DNA from: Glebionis coronaria
Taxonomy: Eukaryota > Streptophyta > Magnoliopsida > Asterales > Asteraceae
Direction of reading: 5' to 3'
DNA length: 64,000 bases
Assembly: GCA_025667525.1 (NCBI GenBank)
Contig: CM046875.1
Location: 203,790,271-203,854,270 of the forward strand
Positions 34,048 through 48,318 of the stretch are shown here, piece after piece. The position numbers and the translations under genes are program-made. The notes beneath the pieces are model-generated. The model had not been told where the DNA came from and did no database searches. It saw nothing but the letters and a program-made list of their open reading frames with translations. How positions within the stretch are numbered: the stretch's first letter is position 1; each line of letters opens with the position of its first letter.

Positions 34048-35660
34048 ATTCAGTCACGGGGTTGAAATGTTCATATTAGCTAAAAAGTTGATAAAACCTG
34101 CATTATTACAATAAATAAAATAATTAGGGAGTGTTTGGGCAAGTGTATTACATCTGCTTAATTCCTTATTGTATCCTGGAAAAGCTCTTAAGCACTTTGA
34201 AGTTGTTGGTTTAAGCTTATATCATGCACTTAAAAATAATGTTTCGGGTTTAGTACATCACATGCATTGTTTTTAGAAATATGATTAATTACGTTTTAAT
34301 GTGGAAGAAGAATCACGTTTTTGGATAGTAATATAATTCATGATTAATTACGTTTTAATGTCCAGGATTGCATCACATAGAAATTCAATCAAACTTTAAT
34401 GTGGAAGCGGAAGGAGACTGAAATAGCCTACATCATCCATCTAGCCCAAAAAAAGGATGTTATGTAAAGCAAATATGTTGATAACAGGGTCAAAGTTCAA
34501 CTAACCTTTTTGACATCAAAATATGTCCATGGCAGTATATCTCGAAAGATATTGAGCGCTTCTCTTAATGCAGATCAGAATCGTGTGAATATGTTCTTCG
34601 TAAAACAAAAATGCCAATGTACAAATCACATACCTTTATTGCATGTATATGTCATAATATCATATTTGTATCGTGTGTGCGCATGCACCTAACTTTTTTT
34701 ACGCTGTCTAGGTTTACTTTCAACAGTTGGCCGCCTAATGTCAATGCTACCAGATAAGTGGTCGTGCCCCTGAGATCTAGCTCGTGAGAAATTGTTAACT
34801 GAACAGCTTGAACTTCTGCAGCAATCCGGAATGGACTTCTTCCTATTCTGATTCAGGTTTGCTATAAGTAGAGTAGTAGACACAATATTCGCTCCTTGTC
34901 TGTAACTACTCATGAAAACAAATTACCAAATTTTGTCTTGCAGATATATGGATTAAGTGTAAATGCACCTGTGCATCACAAAATGTGGATATGATTCGGT
35001 CACTACTTGGCGAGGAAATCACATCAAGGTATATTATTCATAATTATCTCTATATGTATGGTTCATTCACTTTGCCCTATACACATTCTGCCCACACATA
35101 TCTGAATATAGAATTTCAGTCTCATCACAGCAGGTTTGCTAATTTCCTCCTTGATCTTACTATCGTTTAGGTAGTCATGTGTTAGGCGTTGGTATTATAC
35201 GGTGTGTAAGTTAATTCAACTATCGTAGGGAATCCCTTTATAAGGCTTTATAAGGGTGCTTACTCGGAACATGATGATCTTCCTGAGGTACTTAAAGCAT
35301 TAGCCTATGTACATATCATTAATTCACTAATTTCTTGCAATCTTGCATAAACAAGCATCTACCCTTTATTTGTAAAGCATGACTAATTTATATTATGTTG
35401 AATTTTTTTTTCCTGTATTATATTGATCTGTTTCATGTGTTGTGTTGACCTTCTGATTATATTGATTCTTATGGAATGTTTAGATATGTGATTTTAAGAT
35501 CAGGTAAATTAGCTACAACAAAGTGATAGAATTTGCGGATGCAAAAATAGTTTGGTACAAAAATTTTAATTTGTTTGTTTGAGCTCTAAAAGTTTAAAAA
35601 ATCCCAATCAAGATTGATTAATATGTTTTTGATTTCATTGAGGTTTAATCTTAACTATGA
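34048..35660. other. H1 interior, no identified gene
   Basis: AT-rich sequence with a few short frames and splice-like signals but nothing I can assign. A minus-strand frame at 34689-34913 has no recognised domain. Confidence 0.35.
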
Positions 35661-36021
35661 AATTTAGTCATCTATCCGAACTTGCACCATTAATGGCCGA
35701 AAAACAGAAACTGACTTTGTTGTAGAGGCAAAAAGAACATCCTATTCGGCTTGTGTTATTATTCTGTCTAAGGTGTTCCAGATTCTCGAGAACCCTGGTC
35801 ATGAGCTCCATGGATACAATGGAGAGGTCCCAGATCTCTCATGGTCCGCTGATAAGGTGAGTCACCCTACTCATAATTTTAATACTTGAACATGGTTTCA
35901 TATTGTGACATTTTTGTTAATATTTTAGCAAGAATTTTTGTTTTTTCAGGACCAATATTCTCACAAAGGAAACTTTGCGTAGTTGTTTCAAGAAATGATG
36001 TTGCTTGCGCATAAATTAAAG
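35661..36021 (+). pseudogene. Unidentified two-exon captured gene fragment
   Basis: Exon one (about 35661-35856) reads NGRKTETDFVVEAKRT, SKVFQILENPGHELHGY and PDLSWSADK, and ends AAG|GTGAGT. Exon two (35950-36021) starts after TTTTTTCAG, reads DQYSHKGNFA, stop, LFQEMMLLAHKLK, and ends at AAG|GTATT. The two exons join in phase 0, which supports a true gene origin. One in-frame TAG shows it is dead. I do not recognise the protein. Confidence 0.5.
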
Positions 36022-38637
36022 GTATTATTTTGTCACGGTTTCAATTTGTTAGGCTTTCACAATGGTTTTTTATTTATTCAGAGTTTATTATTAGTTATCA
36101 GTAGTAAAGGCTCAGGGCTCAGGTGATAATCGTTTAGATTTAGATAGTAGCAAAGGCTCAACGAGTCATGAGTTATAGGTTCATGCCATAATGTGATAAG
36201 AGTTTTCTGTGTACAATCTTGCGGATTTGAAGAAACAAAAAAAATTGTATCAGGTCCTGTGGATATGTAGAAAGTAGAAACCAGTGCATCCATTAAAGAA
36301 ACAAAACAATTGTATCATGTCAACTCTATTACAAATGCTCTTTTATTATTTTGTTTAGTTCCCGTAACAGTGTTCAGCATTCATGTTATTCCTCATGACT
36401 TATTTTAAGGATGCATCGGCCCTAAAATTAAAAAAACATGAAAACATCAGTAGTGCAAACTAACATAGGAAAATAATCTAATACGTTTGATAAATGATCT
36501 GTTAGTATGCCTTCTTGGTGGAAAATAGACATGCTTTGAAGTAAAAGGAAATTACATATGTGCGATACGGGTTCGTCACTTTGGGCGAGTTAGTAACTGT
36601 ATATAATCTTTATTTTCAGGTTCTTCATTTTTGTTATTGTTAGTTTGTATGCACACCAGCTTACAAGAATTGAACATTCATCAAACATCGGATCTAATTC
36701 CCTCAGTCCTATCTTGATATGTAGATCATCCTACAAGTAAATAAGGCGGTGTTTGGGATTACTTAATTGTTCTACTTTGCTGCTTATTCACTTTTGCGCA
36801 ATACTGTTTTACTTGGTTTAGAAACAGCAACCCGTTCAGAGACTTCCTTAATCAAAATAGCATCCCTAGGAACATCTTGAAATTCACCATTTTATTCCAA
36901 TTTCGACTCTTTTCATCCACTTTTTGTGTAAGATTTTTTCTACAATTTGAATAAAAGATACTGATACTTAACTACATAAAACTACTTCTACAGATGTTTC
37001 TCATTGATTTGACCTAGCTTCTGCTTAGCTTTCGGGTACAATTTCTAACGACCCTTGGGCTGTTATTTATCCTACTCCAGGTATATTAGTATCATCCAAC
37101 TGAGTTTTTAAACTCTCTTCATCAACCGTTTTATCAACAAACGGCTACCTCATCAGACTCTTCCAACTCAGTTTTGGAACACCCACCAACCGGATGTGGT
37201 TTAAATTCTGCATGGAGGCACTTTCGGAAAAAAAGTTGAATGGCAAAAAAGATCAAACTACACCTTATGAAGAACAATTACTTCCCAATTAGTCGAATAA
37301 ATGCAATGGGAGGAAATTTATGTGTGAAGTTTATAATGGGTCTTTTTGATAACCCGTTTACAGCTTTCGACATGGGCAAGTACCTTGGAAACCAAGCGAC
37401 GTTCATCTTCATTTCAAAACCCATATACGTTTTCTTGGTATGATTAACACAATTCACTAGGATATCCTGTATTTCTGTAATCAGAAAATGCGACGGTGCC
37501 AAACTGCAGAGTAATTGTATATCAAGCTGATGTGATGGATGAATTTACAACAACCGTGCCCATCAGCCTAATAAGCTTTGAGTGATGGACATCTTTATAA
37601 GGTTTAATGCTTCGACTTGGATTAAAAATCGATAGTTGGAATTCAATAATTGTCAATACTTTTCTTTTACTGAAGATTATGTTTTTTGCTGCTATTCTAA
37701 GACCACTCCAGGTTTATTTTTCGTTCTCACATAATGTATTAGACTTACTAATTTTGAGATGAGAAAATTGTCAAACTTTTCTTTTAGTGAAGACTCTGTT
37801 TTTTGCTGCTATTCTAAGACCACTTCAGGTTTATTTTTGTTCTCGCATAATGTATTAGGCTTAATAATTTTGAGATCAGAAAATTGTCACACGTTGTCAG
37901 TAGCAATTTATTCGGATATACCACAACTTGACCCATGACCAGTGACAACCATAGGTTTATGCAACTTATAGTAAACTTTAGTTCAATTTGCAGCCATGTA
38001 CAACTCCATCAGTGCTTTTATTCATGTTCAGACATTGCATGTCCAATTGTGGTATACTTGTGCTCTTTATTGATACTTGCTAACAACAAAAACATAATGA
38101 AAAAGGAATTAGGTATCCTTCTAACTATTTCTTTACTAAGTTGCATCTGTTAGACTACTAGGATAAGTGTATGCCACCATAACATATTTATAAGAAAGTT
38201 GCAGAAGACGTAGGTCGGTAATCCTTAAAGTCATTTGAGGTATACCAACAACTGTATTTGCGGACAGCGAATCTGGGAGTCAAACAATCCTAGAGGACGA
38301 AAGTGAAGACATTGATTTTGTAAATGAAATCAGTGAGTTGTTTAGCCTCTGAATAGCAAGTTTAGAAAGTGAAGACATTGATGTTTACCCTCTGAATAAC
38401 AAGTTTAGAAAGTCAAGTCCCATCAATCCAATGTTTATTATCTATGTAAACATGTAAGGAGACAAAGTTGTGATTGTTGATGGCGTGATTGAAGTAAGAT
38501 GAACTAAAGTATAAGAACGTTAGAGGTTAAAAATACATGTCTCTTCCGTATATTGCTTTATATTGTCTATCTATTTTCTTTTTCTTATGGAATTCACCTG
38601 AAAGCTAAAAACTTTTATGCAAAATGGAAAAAATGGA
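36022..38637. other. H1 interior, no identified gene
   Basis: No confident gene. It contains a tandem duplication of about 128 bp (37648-37900) around TTTTTTGCTGCTATTCTAAG. A plus-strand frame at 37240-37443 is unassigned. Confidence 0.4.
37648..37900. repeat. 128-bp tandem duplication
   Basis: Two copies with the shared core TTTTGCTGCTATTCTAAGACCACT, then CAGGTTTATTTTT and ATAATGTATTAG, with a handful of differences. Confidence 0.8.
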
Positions 38638-38860
38638 ACCGGGCCACCGCTATATACATGCCCAAGTCATTAAAACCAACAAGAAATCCCTCACCAAGTA
38701 CAGGCTCAATCACGCTCAATAGTCTAATGAATCTCTTCATCAAATTTCACCTCATCCCTGAAGCTAACGGTCTCTTCCAACATAGCCTATCACCCAATGT
38801 CGTGTCATAGACATCCCTCATATCTGGCTATCAAATTCTCTGTTGCTACTGAACCCTTTA
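38638..38860 (+). pseudogene. Captured pentatricopeptide-repeat (PPR) protein fragment
   Basis: In one frame the plus strand reads HAQVIKTNKKSLTKYR; after a frameshift it reads NSLMNLFIKFHLIPEA and LSPNVVS-stop-TSLISGY. These are consecutive helices of PLS-type PPR motifs (NSL..F.K....A, then NVVSWTSLISGY). The stop replaces the usual Trp (TGG to TAG). It is short, frameshifted and not expressed as a PPR protein; an organellar RNA-binding gene was the likely source. It lies inside H1 near its 3' end. Confidence 0.7.
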
Positions 38861-39424
38861 CATCCTTTAGCGTCGTACATTTTTAGGCTAAACCTCGGCT
38901 CCCAAATAACACCAAGAAAGTTTTCGATTAATGCTTCAGAAAGACACAATTTTTGTTTTCTTTGGTTATCGTTCGCCTTTCCCAAAAATCAAACATGTTA
39001 ATGGTTTGTTTTACTTTGTCGGTGTGAGATCTTTTGGGTCAACTCATCATCATAGCGTATATGCTGCATTGCTGCTATACGTGCTTCTGCTTTTAGAATA
39101 ATATCAATTAACTCATGCATATTTGGTGGTTAACTCATGCACCCAATGAGGCACGGTCGTTGTTCATTTGTTCAAGAATGTTACATGGGTCAAGTTTTCT
39201 ATATAGACAATAGTTCAGTTCCTCTTTTCTGGTGGCGTTTGATGAAAAAGTTTTATAATAATAAACTATTTGTGTAGGCATTGTTTTTTAGCTATTGATA
39301 GATTTATTGAGTAACCTTTAATTTTAAACTCATAAAAGAGTTTGTATTTAGTAGAACGACTAGAATGGTTCGTTGTGACAACTACTCGTGCATAGCTGCA
39401 GAATTTTTTGTGACAAATAATTAA

Positions 39425-39795
39425 CAATATGTTAATCGACCGGTAGTCGAACGGGTAACTGGTGACTTGATCGAGTTGACTTGCTGGTCGAATTAGTAAA
39501 TCGGTGACTCGACCGGGTTGACCAGGAGGTAGACCCGTTATCTGACGATTCGACCAGGTTGACCCGGTACACAATCACGTGACCCGGTGACTCGATCAGG
39601 TTAACCCGATGGTCGAATCAGTGACCCGATGACTCGACTGGGGTGACCCTGTGGTCAAACATATGACCCGATGACTTGACCGGGTTGACCCAGTGGCTCG
39701 ATTGGGTTGACCCGGTGGCCATGACCCGGTGACTCGACCAGGTTAACCCGGTGGTTAAACTCGTGACTCAGTGAGTCGACCGTGTTTACCTACAT
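39425..39795. repeat. Minisatellite of H1 (GACCCGGTGACTCGACC type)
   Basis: About nine degenerate copies of a unit of roughly 40 bp containing GACCCGGTGACTCGACCGG, GTTGACCCGGTGGTCGAA. The unit is the reverse complement of that at 40285-40765. Confidence 0.85.
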
Positions 39796-39927
39796 AAGAA
39801 TTATAATAATCTATTTACGTTTTTAGTATAATTGTTTAACATAACTTAAACTTTCTAATGTTTTGTTAACTTTTAGTTTTTCATAGCAATCATTACTAAT
39901 TGTTGTTAAACGATAATCATAAGTCAT

Positions 39928-40828
<901 letters not shown>

Positions 40829-41249
40829 TATATATATATATAAATTGTTTAGTAAAATGGGTAATAAATTAAATAACTAGATTTTATATTATTTAATTTA
40901 TTGTAAGAAAATAAAATACAATTTACTTTTCTTAAGGCTACCAAAAATATGGTTAACAGGATTTGTCAGTTTATAAGGTTTCGCGAATAAATTTAGTAAT
41001 TTGTTAAATCATTCAAACGGCTAAGTTAATTTATTAATAAAATAGTTTATTAATATTTTTAATTAACTTAATTTACACTTGAGTCCTTGTTAGTATAACA
41101 ATTTACCAAAAATACCTTTAAGGTTTTGTTCGCTAAGTATATTGCATCGTTAGTCCTTGTCCGTTTAATTTATTTACAAAAACGCCCCTATGTCTCAGAA
41201 ATAATTAAGTTAGGATTAGGGTTTGTTTTAGGTTTTCAAAATGGCACAA
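40829..41249. other. AT-rich sequence, possible rest of the chromovirus LTR
   Basis: Begins with a short remainder of TA repeat and continues AT-rich with phrases such as GAGTCCTTGTTAG and AAAAACGCCCCTATG that are typical of noncoding LTR sequence. No gene is present. Confidence 0.35.
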
Positions 41250-41520
41250 TCGGTCCTTAAAGTTTCGGATTATTTAAAAGTAATAGTAAGGGCTTGTAAC
41301 AAGTTTACCAAAGTGACAATTTTGGTCCTTAAGGTCTCGGCATGTTTAAACATTAGACTAGGGTTTGTAAAATGCTTCCACAAGTGACACTAATGACCCT
41401 TAAGGTCTCGAAGTATTTAAAAATAAGGCTAGGGCTTGTAACAAGTTTCAATAATGGAAAAAATGACCCTTGAGGTCTCGGAATATTTAATAAGGGCAAC
41501 TAGGGCTTATATTAAGTTTT
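41250..41520. repeat. Four diverged tandem repeats of about 70-80 bp
   Basis: Each contains TGACCCTTAAGGTCTCG or a variant, then ATTTAAnAnTAnGGCTAGGGCTTGT. Copies begin near 41250, 41310, 41382 and 41452. They end at the border of element D. Confidence 0.75.
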
Positions 41521-41522
41521 AT

Positions 41523-44500
41523 TGTGACAATCCGTCAATTTCACGTCGTTATTTTAATCTCGACTATTAACTATTATAGGTTTACTTTAATGAGAATTTT
41601 AAATTATCGGCTAACCCGAGAAGGTTATAGCTTGAAACTTAACGTAAGAATGTGGTTTAGATGAAAACCGACAAAAAATACATTAAGTATCGATATTATA
41701 TTCTCAAATTATCATATGAATGATTTTATTGTATTTATTTTTATTTCTCGTGTTTTACATTTTAACGAGTGACGAGACTACTAATGATCGCGATACAGAC
41801 GGATGCCCAAAAATTTACGTTTTATTATCGATTGTCTCGATATTTAATATTTTTAACGTTTTAGATTTAATTGCGTTTTAAGTCGTGTCGAAGTTATATT
41901 ATTATATTTATGAAGCATTTTAATTTATAAAAAAAGGGGGTCTTTTTACGAAACTCGAGTCCCGTAAATATTTTCTAAATTGACTAATAGACATTTTCTA
42001 CCCTTTAAATTAATTAATTTTCTTTTAACCCAAAAGAATGAACAATTTGAAAAATCTACCCTCATGCCACTATATAAATACCCTCCACTAACACATACAC
42101 TCATTTTATTCATTCAAAAAAAAAATTCAATCTCTCCCTTTTCTCTCTCTTTTGGCCGTGAGCCTCAACACCACAAACCACCCAAAATCTTTGATTTCTA
42201 GCTTGAATCATTTGAATCTAATTAAAGACCCATCTTAGTTTTTGAAAGATGAACACATCCATACCAAATTTTCCAACATGCAACAAGTTTTGAAAGATTG
42301 ATAAAAACAAGAAATTGTTGAAGGTATTTTTTTATATGTAAAGATCATGTTAATTTCATATAAAAAGTTTGATTTTTAATCTTTGATTTTTGTTTTGATC
42401 AACATGCAACAACTTTTATTTTTCATAAGGATCTAGTGTTAATTTGATCCATTTTTAATAGTCGCATGTATTGTTTTTATTGTTAGGATCATGGATCTAA
42501 TCCATTGAAGCTTGGAAATTATTTTCTTGAGGATTTGACCTCCAAAACCCACGAAATATTTGGGATTTTTTTTTATGTTCTTGAGTGTTTGATAAAAATT
42601 ATTGTTGGTAAGGTTCCAACTACTTGTTATTATTATTATATTTATTTTTAATGATTGCATGCAAGGGTTTATTATTTTTGGTAACGTGCATGTGACATGC
42701 AAGTGATTTAGAGGTGTTAGGTGTTGTTATGGATGATTAATATAGGTTAATTGAAGGTTAGATGATGTTAAAAATGGGTCAAAATAGGTTTTTGTGTGAT
42801 TTTTAAATGGTCATTTTAGATCAGTAACTTTGAAGCTATTTTCGAAAACTTTAAGTCTAATTATAGAATGAGATGATATGATATTGTTGTATAGTTTTTC
42901 CTAAGCTTCGATTTGATACCAAGTAGAGCTTCTAACTCCAAACGAGCGAAAAGTTACGCATGTTTGAAATTCTGAAAATTTATCAAATTATTTCCCGCAC
43001 ACTATCTGATGCAGATCCGAAAAAGGGCAGAATCGCCCAGTTCTGGTTCGTTTCAGCCTTCGTGTAAAACTAAAAAGTTGTTTAAAATGTCGTTTTACTT
43101 CTACCGCGAGGAAACCAGTTCTGAAAACGAATTAAAACGGGGAAAAACTTAAAAATTAAATCTGCATTTTCTAAAAACCGGCATTCTTACCAGATCTGAT
43201 GCGAGGGGTAAATCTGTCATTTCTGGTCCGTTTCGGCCTTCGGTCAAAACATGAAAGTTGTTCATAATGATGTTTTACCTTTACTGCGTAAAAATCAGAC
43301 ATGGAAATGAGTAATAATTGGGGAAAAGTTAATAGTAAAATCTGATATGTTTAGGGGTAAGATTGTAATTTTACACAGAACTTGCATGTGTATTTTGGAC
43401 AGTTTCTAATAAGTTTCATGTTTCGGGTATAACTGGAAAGTTGTCCGAAACGTCGTTTTGCATCAAAAAGCTTAAGTCTTGAATCATGAATATGTCATTT
43501 AGTGGGTCAATTAATCGGGTCAGACCCGAAAGTCAAAGTTGACCAAAAAGTTAAAGTTATCAAATTTTTCTAAGTATGCATTTTAATTAATTTTTGAGCA
43601 TAGAAAAATAAAATCAATATATAGGAGACTAAAATAGAATCACTTGTATCGTTTTCTCTCGATTTGTCGTGATTTTATACTTGAGTCTGATTTTATTATG
43701 TATCATTTAATTCTCGAGTCTATTATTAATGTACGCACCTTATTTGCTAGGTTGCGGTTATCGTGTTTATCGGGCATCATCTATCGTCGGCGATCGTCTT
43801 CAACTACTATAAATACTAAGGTGAGTCTATAGCCTCGCTTTTAACATGTTTACTTGTCTTATAAAACCCGCGAGGGGGATAACATGCTTGTTTTATTAAA
43901 AACAAAGAGTACAACTATAAGTTGCGGTAAAGCAATTGAATGGTGCAACCAAAAGTTGTGACAACTCTATTTTACTTGAAAAGTAATTATTAAAAGTAAA
44001 GGGTACAACAAGAGTTGTTGTAAACCCATGAATGGGTGCAACCAGAAGTTGTGGTAAACCCATAATTGTTTCAAAATAGAACACAAGGAACCTGAATGTA
44101 ATTCTTAGATGATAGTTATTACATAAGTTTGCTTTAGCCTTTAAAAGACCGATGAATCGTGAATCGTTAATCGAAAGAACGCTAGTACTATGGATAGATC
44201 TATCGGGGTGACGCCCAGTCTGGTCGCGACTAGCTATCGCGTGGTGTCGTGATGTACTAGTAATGAAACATCGGATGCATTGTAATAGAGAAATATACGC
44301 ACTTGGCTAGGTGTGTTGGGCTGAAATAACATATGTTAACGTTCAATGTCACGAGGCTTATGTAATGACACCGATAATTATGTCCGTACAACATAATTTT
44401 CTTTCGATGAATTATTAACCATGAAAGGTTATTTTGAATACTTGTGTTCTCTTTATTTAAATTAAAACTCTATAGATTCACTCGGCAAATTTTGCCGACT

Positions 44501-44813
44501 TTTTAGCATGTTTTATCTCAGGTACATTGGGAAGGCACTCAGGAAGGCGGTTTCATGAAGCTTGCTTATTTGAAATGTTTTGGCCTGCTTTTATAAATTA
44601 TATCCATTCAAAGAATCTTTTATCATTTACTATGTTTGTAAACTTTAAATTATCTGGGACCGTGTGAAAAGTTTAATTGTTAAAGGAAAATGAATGGATG
44701 TTTTTATTAAAACGACTCGTTTTGAGCCGTTTTCTATGATTATGAGATTGAACCATGATAGTAACACCCAAGGACCCTTCCGCTGCCATGACCGAAAATT
44801 TGGGGGTGTTACA
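41523..44813 (+). repeat. Element D 5' LTR
   Basis: A 3.29-kb LTR of a chromovirus, from TGTGACAATCC to GGTGTTACA, followed by an initiator-Met primer site. Its first 2.37 kb match 48319-50685 closely. It contains local duplications (43900-44090, built on GGTGCAACCAnAAGTTGT) in the part missing from the 3' copy. The five bases before it are TTTAT. Confidence 0.88.
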
Positions 44814-44816
44814 GAT

Positions 44817-44828
44817 TGGTATCAGAGC
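44817..44828 (+). other. Element D primer-binding site
   Basis: TGGTATCAGAGC, complementary to initiator tRNA-Met, three bases after the LTR end. Confidence 0.92.
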
Positions 44829-46215
44829 TCAAGTTATAAAGAACGAAAAGATTTTCCAAAAATAAAACTTTGAAATCTTTTAACTATAACAAATGCAAGC
44901 GAAACCTCCGAGTGGCCAATGGACGAGAATAAGAATATTTATATATATGGGATTATATATATGTTGTAATATTTATCGCTTAATTGTACTTATGAATTAC
45001 AAGGTACATTTTCATTTATTTAATTATAAATGATACTTTTATATTTATGCGAGATATTTTATACGACGTTGATTGTCACGAAGCCACCCTAGTCATTCTA
45101 ATGCTAGTGCTGAAGCTATTTCTGAAATGAATCCTATTATTCTCGAGACTAACTAAGTTGTGGATTAACACGATCCCAACAAAATGGTTAATATTCTTGA
45201 TAATATTCTTTTGGTTACAAGGATATTGATTTCCTTGGTTCTTATTCTTAATTTATTGATCCGTTCATTTCGTTTAGCAAATTTAATTTGCATTTCAATT
45301 AATCTTAGACATTATACTGTTTTGATAGAAACAAGTTTGTCTGAGATAGTACTATTGATTGTTATGGTGTTCACATGCCAACCAGGATTCCATATCATAT
45401 CACTGACCATTTTCTGTTAAATCAGTTTCTCATTTATTTCGATCTTGATCTTTTGCGTTGAGCTGACGATGCTTAAATTAAGTAATTTATAATTGTTGAA
45501 ATAAATTGGCCATTTATTTGATCAAGGAAATTATAAAATTTTGAACTACAAATTTCTGAATCTTATTCGAATGGACTTGATCAATCCATGGAAATAATGA
45601 TTCATAAATGTGTGGGCTTAAGCATATAGAATCTGCGTGAATAAACTCTTATTGATTCATAATTTGTTTGCTCGATTCATTCTTTGACTTTGTTCCTCTA
45701 ATTCTTTGATCGTGAAATGGTTGTATTGAGACTTTTCCAAAACCGCCAATTGAGGAGGATATCAAGCGTCTCTGCAATACACTGTAGAAATCTTCTTCTA
45801 GTGGGACCGAGGAGCCTTCTTAGTCACGTGAATTACCTAGTAAAACTTAGTGGATTAGTTTATCAATTGTAGTATCTTTCAAATCACTTACTAAACTGTG
45901 ACAACAGTTAGTAGGACTAGTCTTTTAAGTTGTATGGCATTAGACGATGATTATCTATAATGTTTGACAATACAACTTGTACTAGTTGTGACCAAGGGAA
46001 TGACTATCTTTTGATTCCTAAATCTACATCGTTCTATTATTACCTTTCTTTTCTTTTCTCTTTTAAATTCCTGTGGTATAGTGTAATCATTGAATGAATA
46101 CTCATTATGATTTGGTTTGTGTTACACAAGAATCATGCAGTCAATGAAAGCTAAGACTAAAGCACGAACGTGCCAAGTTATTAGTAATTAAGTTGTTGTA
46201 TCTTTAGCTGAATTC
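44829..46215 (+). other. Element D leader region
   Basis: About 1.4 kb of AT-rich sequence upstream of gag with no credible gene; the frame at 45184-45420 is hydrophobic by composition only. Confidence 0.5.
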
Positions 46216-47016
46216 ATGGCCAACATGAAAGATGGATCTGAAACTGGAGCTGAAGCTACAACTGGTGGAACTGGAACCGATGGAGCTGAAGCAGGAGCAA
46301 AAAATGTTCGTGGTACTAATGGAACCAATGTGCCCGAAATTAGAGGCTATAACTACACTTCATTCATCAAGTGAAAACCGTAGACTCTTAAGGGGACTAA
46401 AGATGATGGAGGATTGTGTCAGTTGTTGAAAAGCTGACATCAGTCTTTCGAATCAGTGACCCTAATCTGGAGAATAAGGTGCAGTTTGAAATCGCTACTC
46501 TCCAAGGTCGTGCATTAATTTGGTGGAATTGCAGACTTGCTTCCATAGGTATCGTTACTTATGAGACACCATAGACTAAGGTGAGGAAGCGGTTAACTGC
46601 TGAGTTTGTCCTCGAAGTATTTCCAAAGTATGGAGAAAGTGTCGCACAACCTGAAACTGAAGGGAACTAACATTGGTAGATATATCAAGTGTTTCCACGA
46701 CTTGACTCCTTTATGTCCAAGAATTGATGATCTATTAGATCAACTCCAAAATTCTAGTGTTTTCTCCAAGATTGATCTTTGTTTTGCTTATCATCAACTT
46801 CACATACGCGAGGAAGATATACCTATTACGGCGTTTAGAACTCGTGGTGTTCATTATGAGTTTAGGGTTATGCCTTCTGGTTTGACCAATACACCTGCTG
46901 TATTCATTGACTTAATGAATTGTATGTGTAAGCCGTTTCTTGATAAATTCGTGGTTGTTTCATTGATGATATTCTATTCTGCTCGAAGAGCGAGGAAGAG
47001 CATGTCGAACACTTAG
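46216..47016 (+). pseudogene. Element D gag remnant fused to RT
   Basis: Chromovirus gag begins at ATG 46216 (MANMKDGSETGAEATTGG) and is broken by stops near 46372 and frameshifts, but VFRISDPNLENKVQFEIATL and GRALIWWN are clear capsid motifs. From 46606 an open frame reads [23 protein letters not shown] (gag) and passes without interruption at about 46720 into [20 protein letters not shown] and [20 protein letters not shown] (RT). The segment in between (gag end, protease, start of RT) is deleted, leaving an in-frame gag-RT fusion. RT then shifts frame at about 46955, just before its FIDD site. Confidence 0.85.
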
Positions 47017-48318
47017 GGATTATCTTGAACTTGTTAAAGAACGAAAAGTTGTACGCGACATTCCCAAAGTATGATCTGTGGCTTAGTTCCGTACGATTTC
47101 TCTGACATGTGATTGATAAAAGTGGGGTACATGTCGATCCTGCAAAAATCAAAACCATCGAAAATTCGAACGCTCCAACTACTCCGACTGAAGTACGATT
47201 GTTACTAAGTTTGACTGGTTACTACTGAAGGTTTATCGAAGAATTCTCTTTGATGTCAAAACCATTAACTAAGCTAACTAAAAAGAATGAACCGTATGTG
47301 TGGGGCGATGATGAAGAGAAAGCTTTTCAAACTATGAAAAGGAAATTCTACAGCACATTGATCTTATCGTTACCCGAAGGAAGTAAAGATTTTGTTGTTA
47401 ATCGTGATTCATCTCGTAAAGGATTTAGAGCTGTCTAATTTGTGTATGCTTCTAGGAAACCTAGGAAGAATGAGGAAACTACTCAACCCATGACTTGCAA
47501 ATGGGTGCGGTGATCTTTACTCCTTGTCTATTAAGACATTAATTGTATGGCACTAATGTACGGTATCCACCGATAGTAAGAGCCTATGATGTATTATGGA
47601 TTAAAAAGAGATAAATAATCCTTTGGTTGATTACGATTGTGTTATTCGTTATCATTTGGAAGGTATGAGCAAATTACAATGGATTCATTGTTAAGCTCTT
47701 GAAAACTCAGTCGGAATATGATTCAATTTTCGTCAATGTTGACTGATTGACTCTGCTCATTGTATTCCGATAAATAAATTGATCGCGCTAACTAAGAATC
47801 GTTTGTTAACTGCTCGTAGTAGACATGAAAGTTATGATAATGTGAAACGAAAATCCTTTGGAATTCGAGGTAGGTGGAAAAGTTATGCCAAAGCTATCAC
47901 CATGGAAAAGGTGTTACATATTTTAAAAACGTGGGAAGTTAAGTCCCCGTTAGGTTAGACCATTCGAGATGATATCGAAAGCAAGTCCAGTGGCATGAAA
48001 ACCTAAATTACCTCGAGATTTACAAGGAATTCACAATACTTTTTCATATGTTGAACCTAAATAAGTTTCTTTCCGATATAGATCTTATTATCTCTCTTGA
48101 TGAAGTATGAATCGACGGTAAGTTGCATTTCATCAAAGTACTTGTTGATATTATCGATAAGGAAGTTAGGCAACAGAAACAAAGTCGAATTCCTATTGTC
48201 ATGTATGATGGAACTCAAGACGAGGACCAAAATCCATTTATCTCTTTGATTTCAACGAGCGATCGAGGAAGAACGCAAGTTGATCTTCGGGACGAAGATC
48301 CCAATTCGGTGGGGATAA
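47017..48318 (+). pseudogene. Element D RT end, RNase H start and integrase C-terminus
   Basis: After the frameshift the sequence reads RT (the FIDDILFY region, [14 protein letters not shown]) and then the RNase H border (KPLTKLTKKNEPYVWGDDEEKAF at 47250-47438). Between 47440 and 48120 only scattered pol-like pieces remain. The last frame (48123-48323) has DIIDKEVRQQKQSRIPIVMYDGT, corresponding to the end of chromovirus pol. A phrase TTCGGGACGAAGATCCC and the purine tract GGTGGGGATAA lead directly into the 3' LTR. Most of integrase is lost or unrecognisable. Confidence 0.75.

Noticed and set aside
36078..38153. Possible Rep/helicase or RPA gene of an autonomous Helitron
   Set aside because: I looked for rolling-circle Rep HUH and helicase motifs and found none; only short unassigned frames are present.
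43896..44084. Possible CRISPR-like or direct-repeat array around GGTGCAACCA-AAGTTGT
   Set aside because: Only three or four degenerate copies in a plant LTR; better explained as local duplication.
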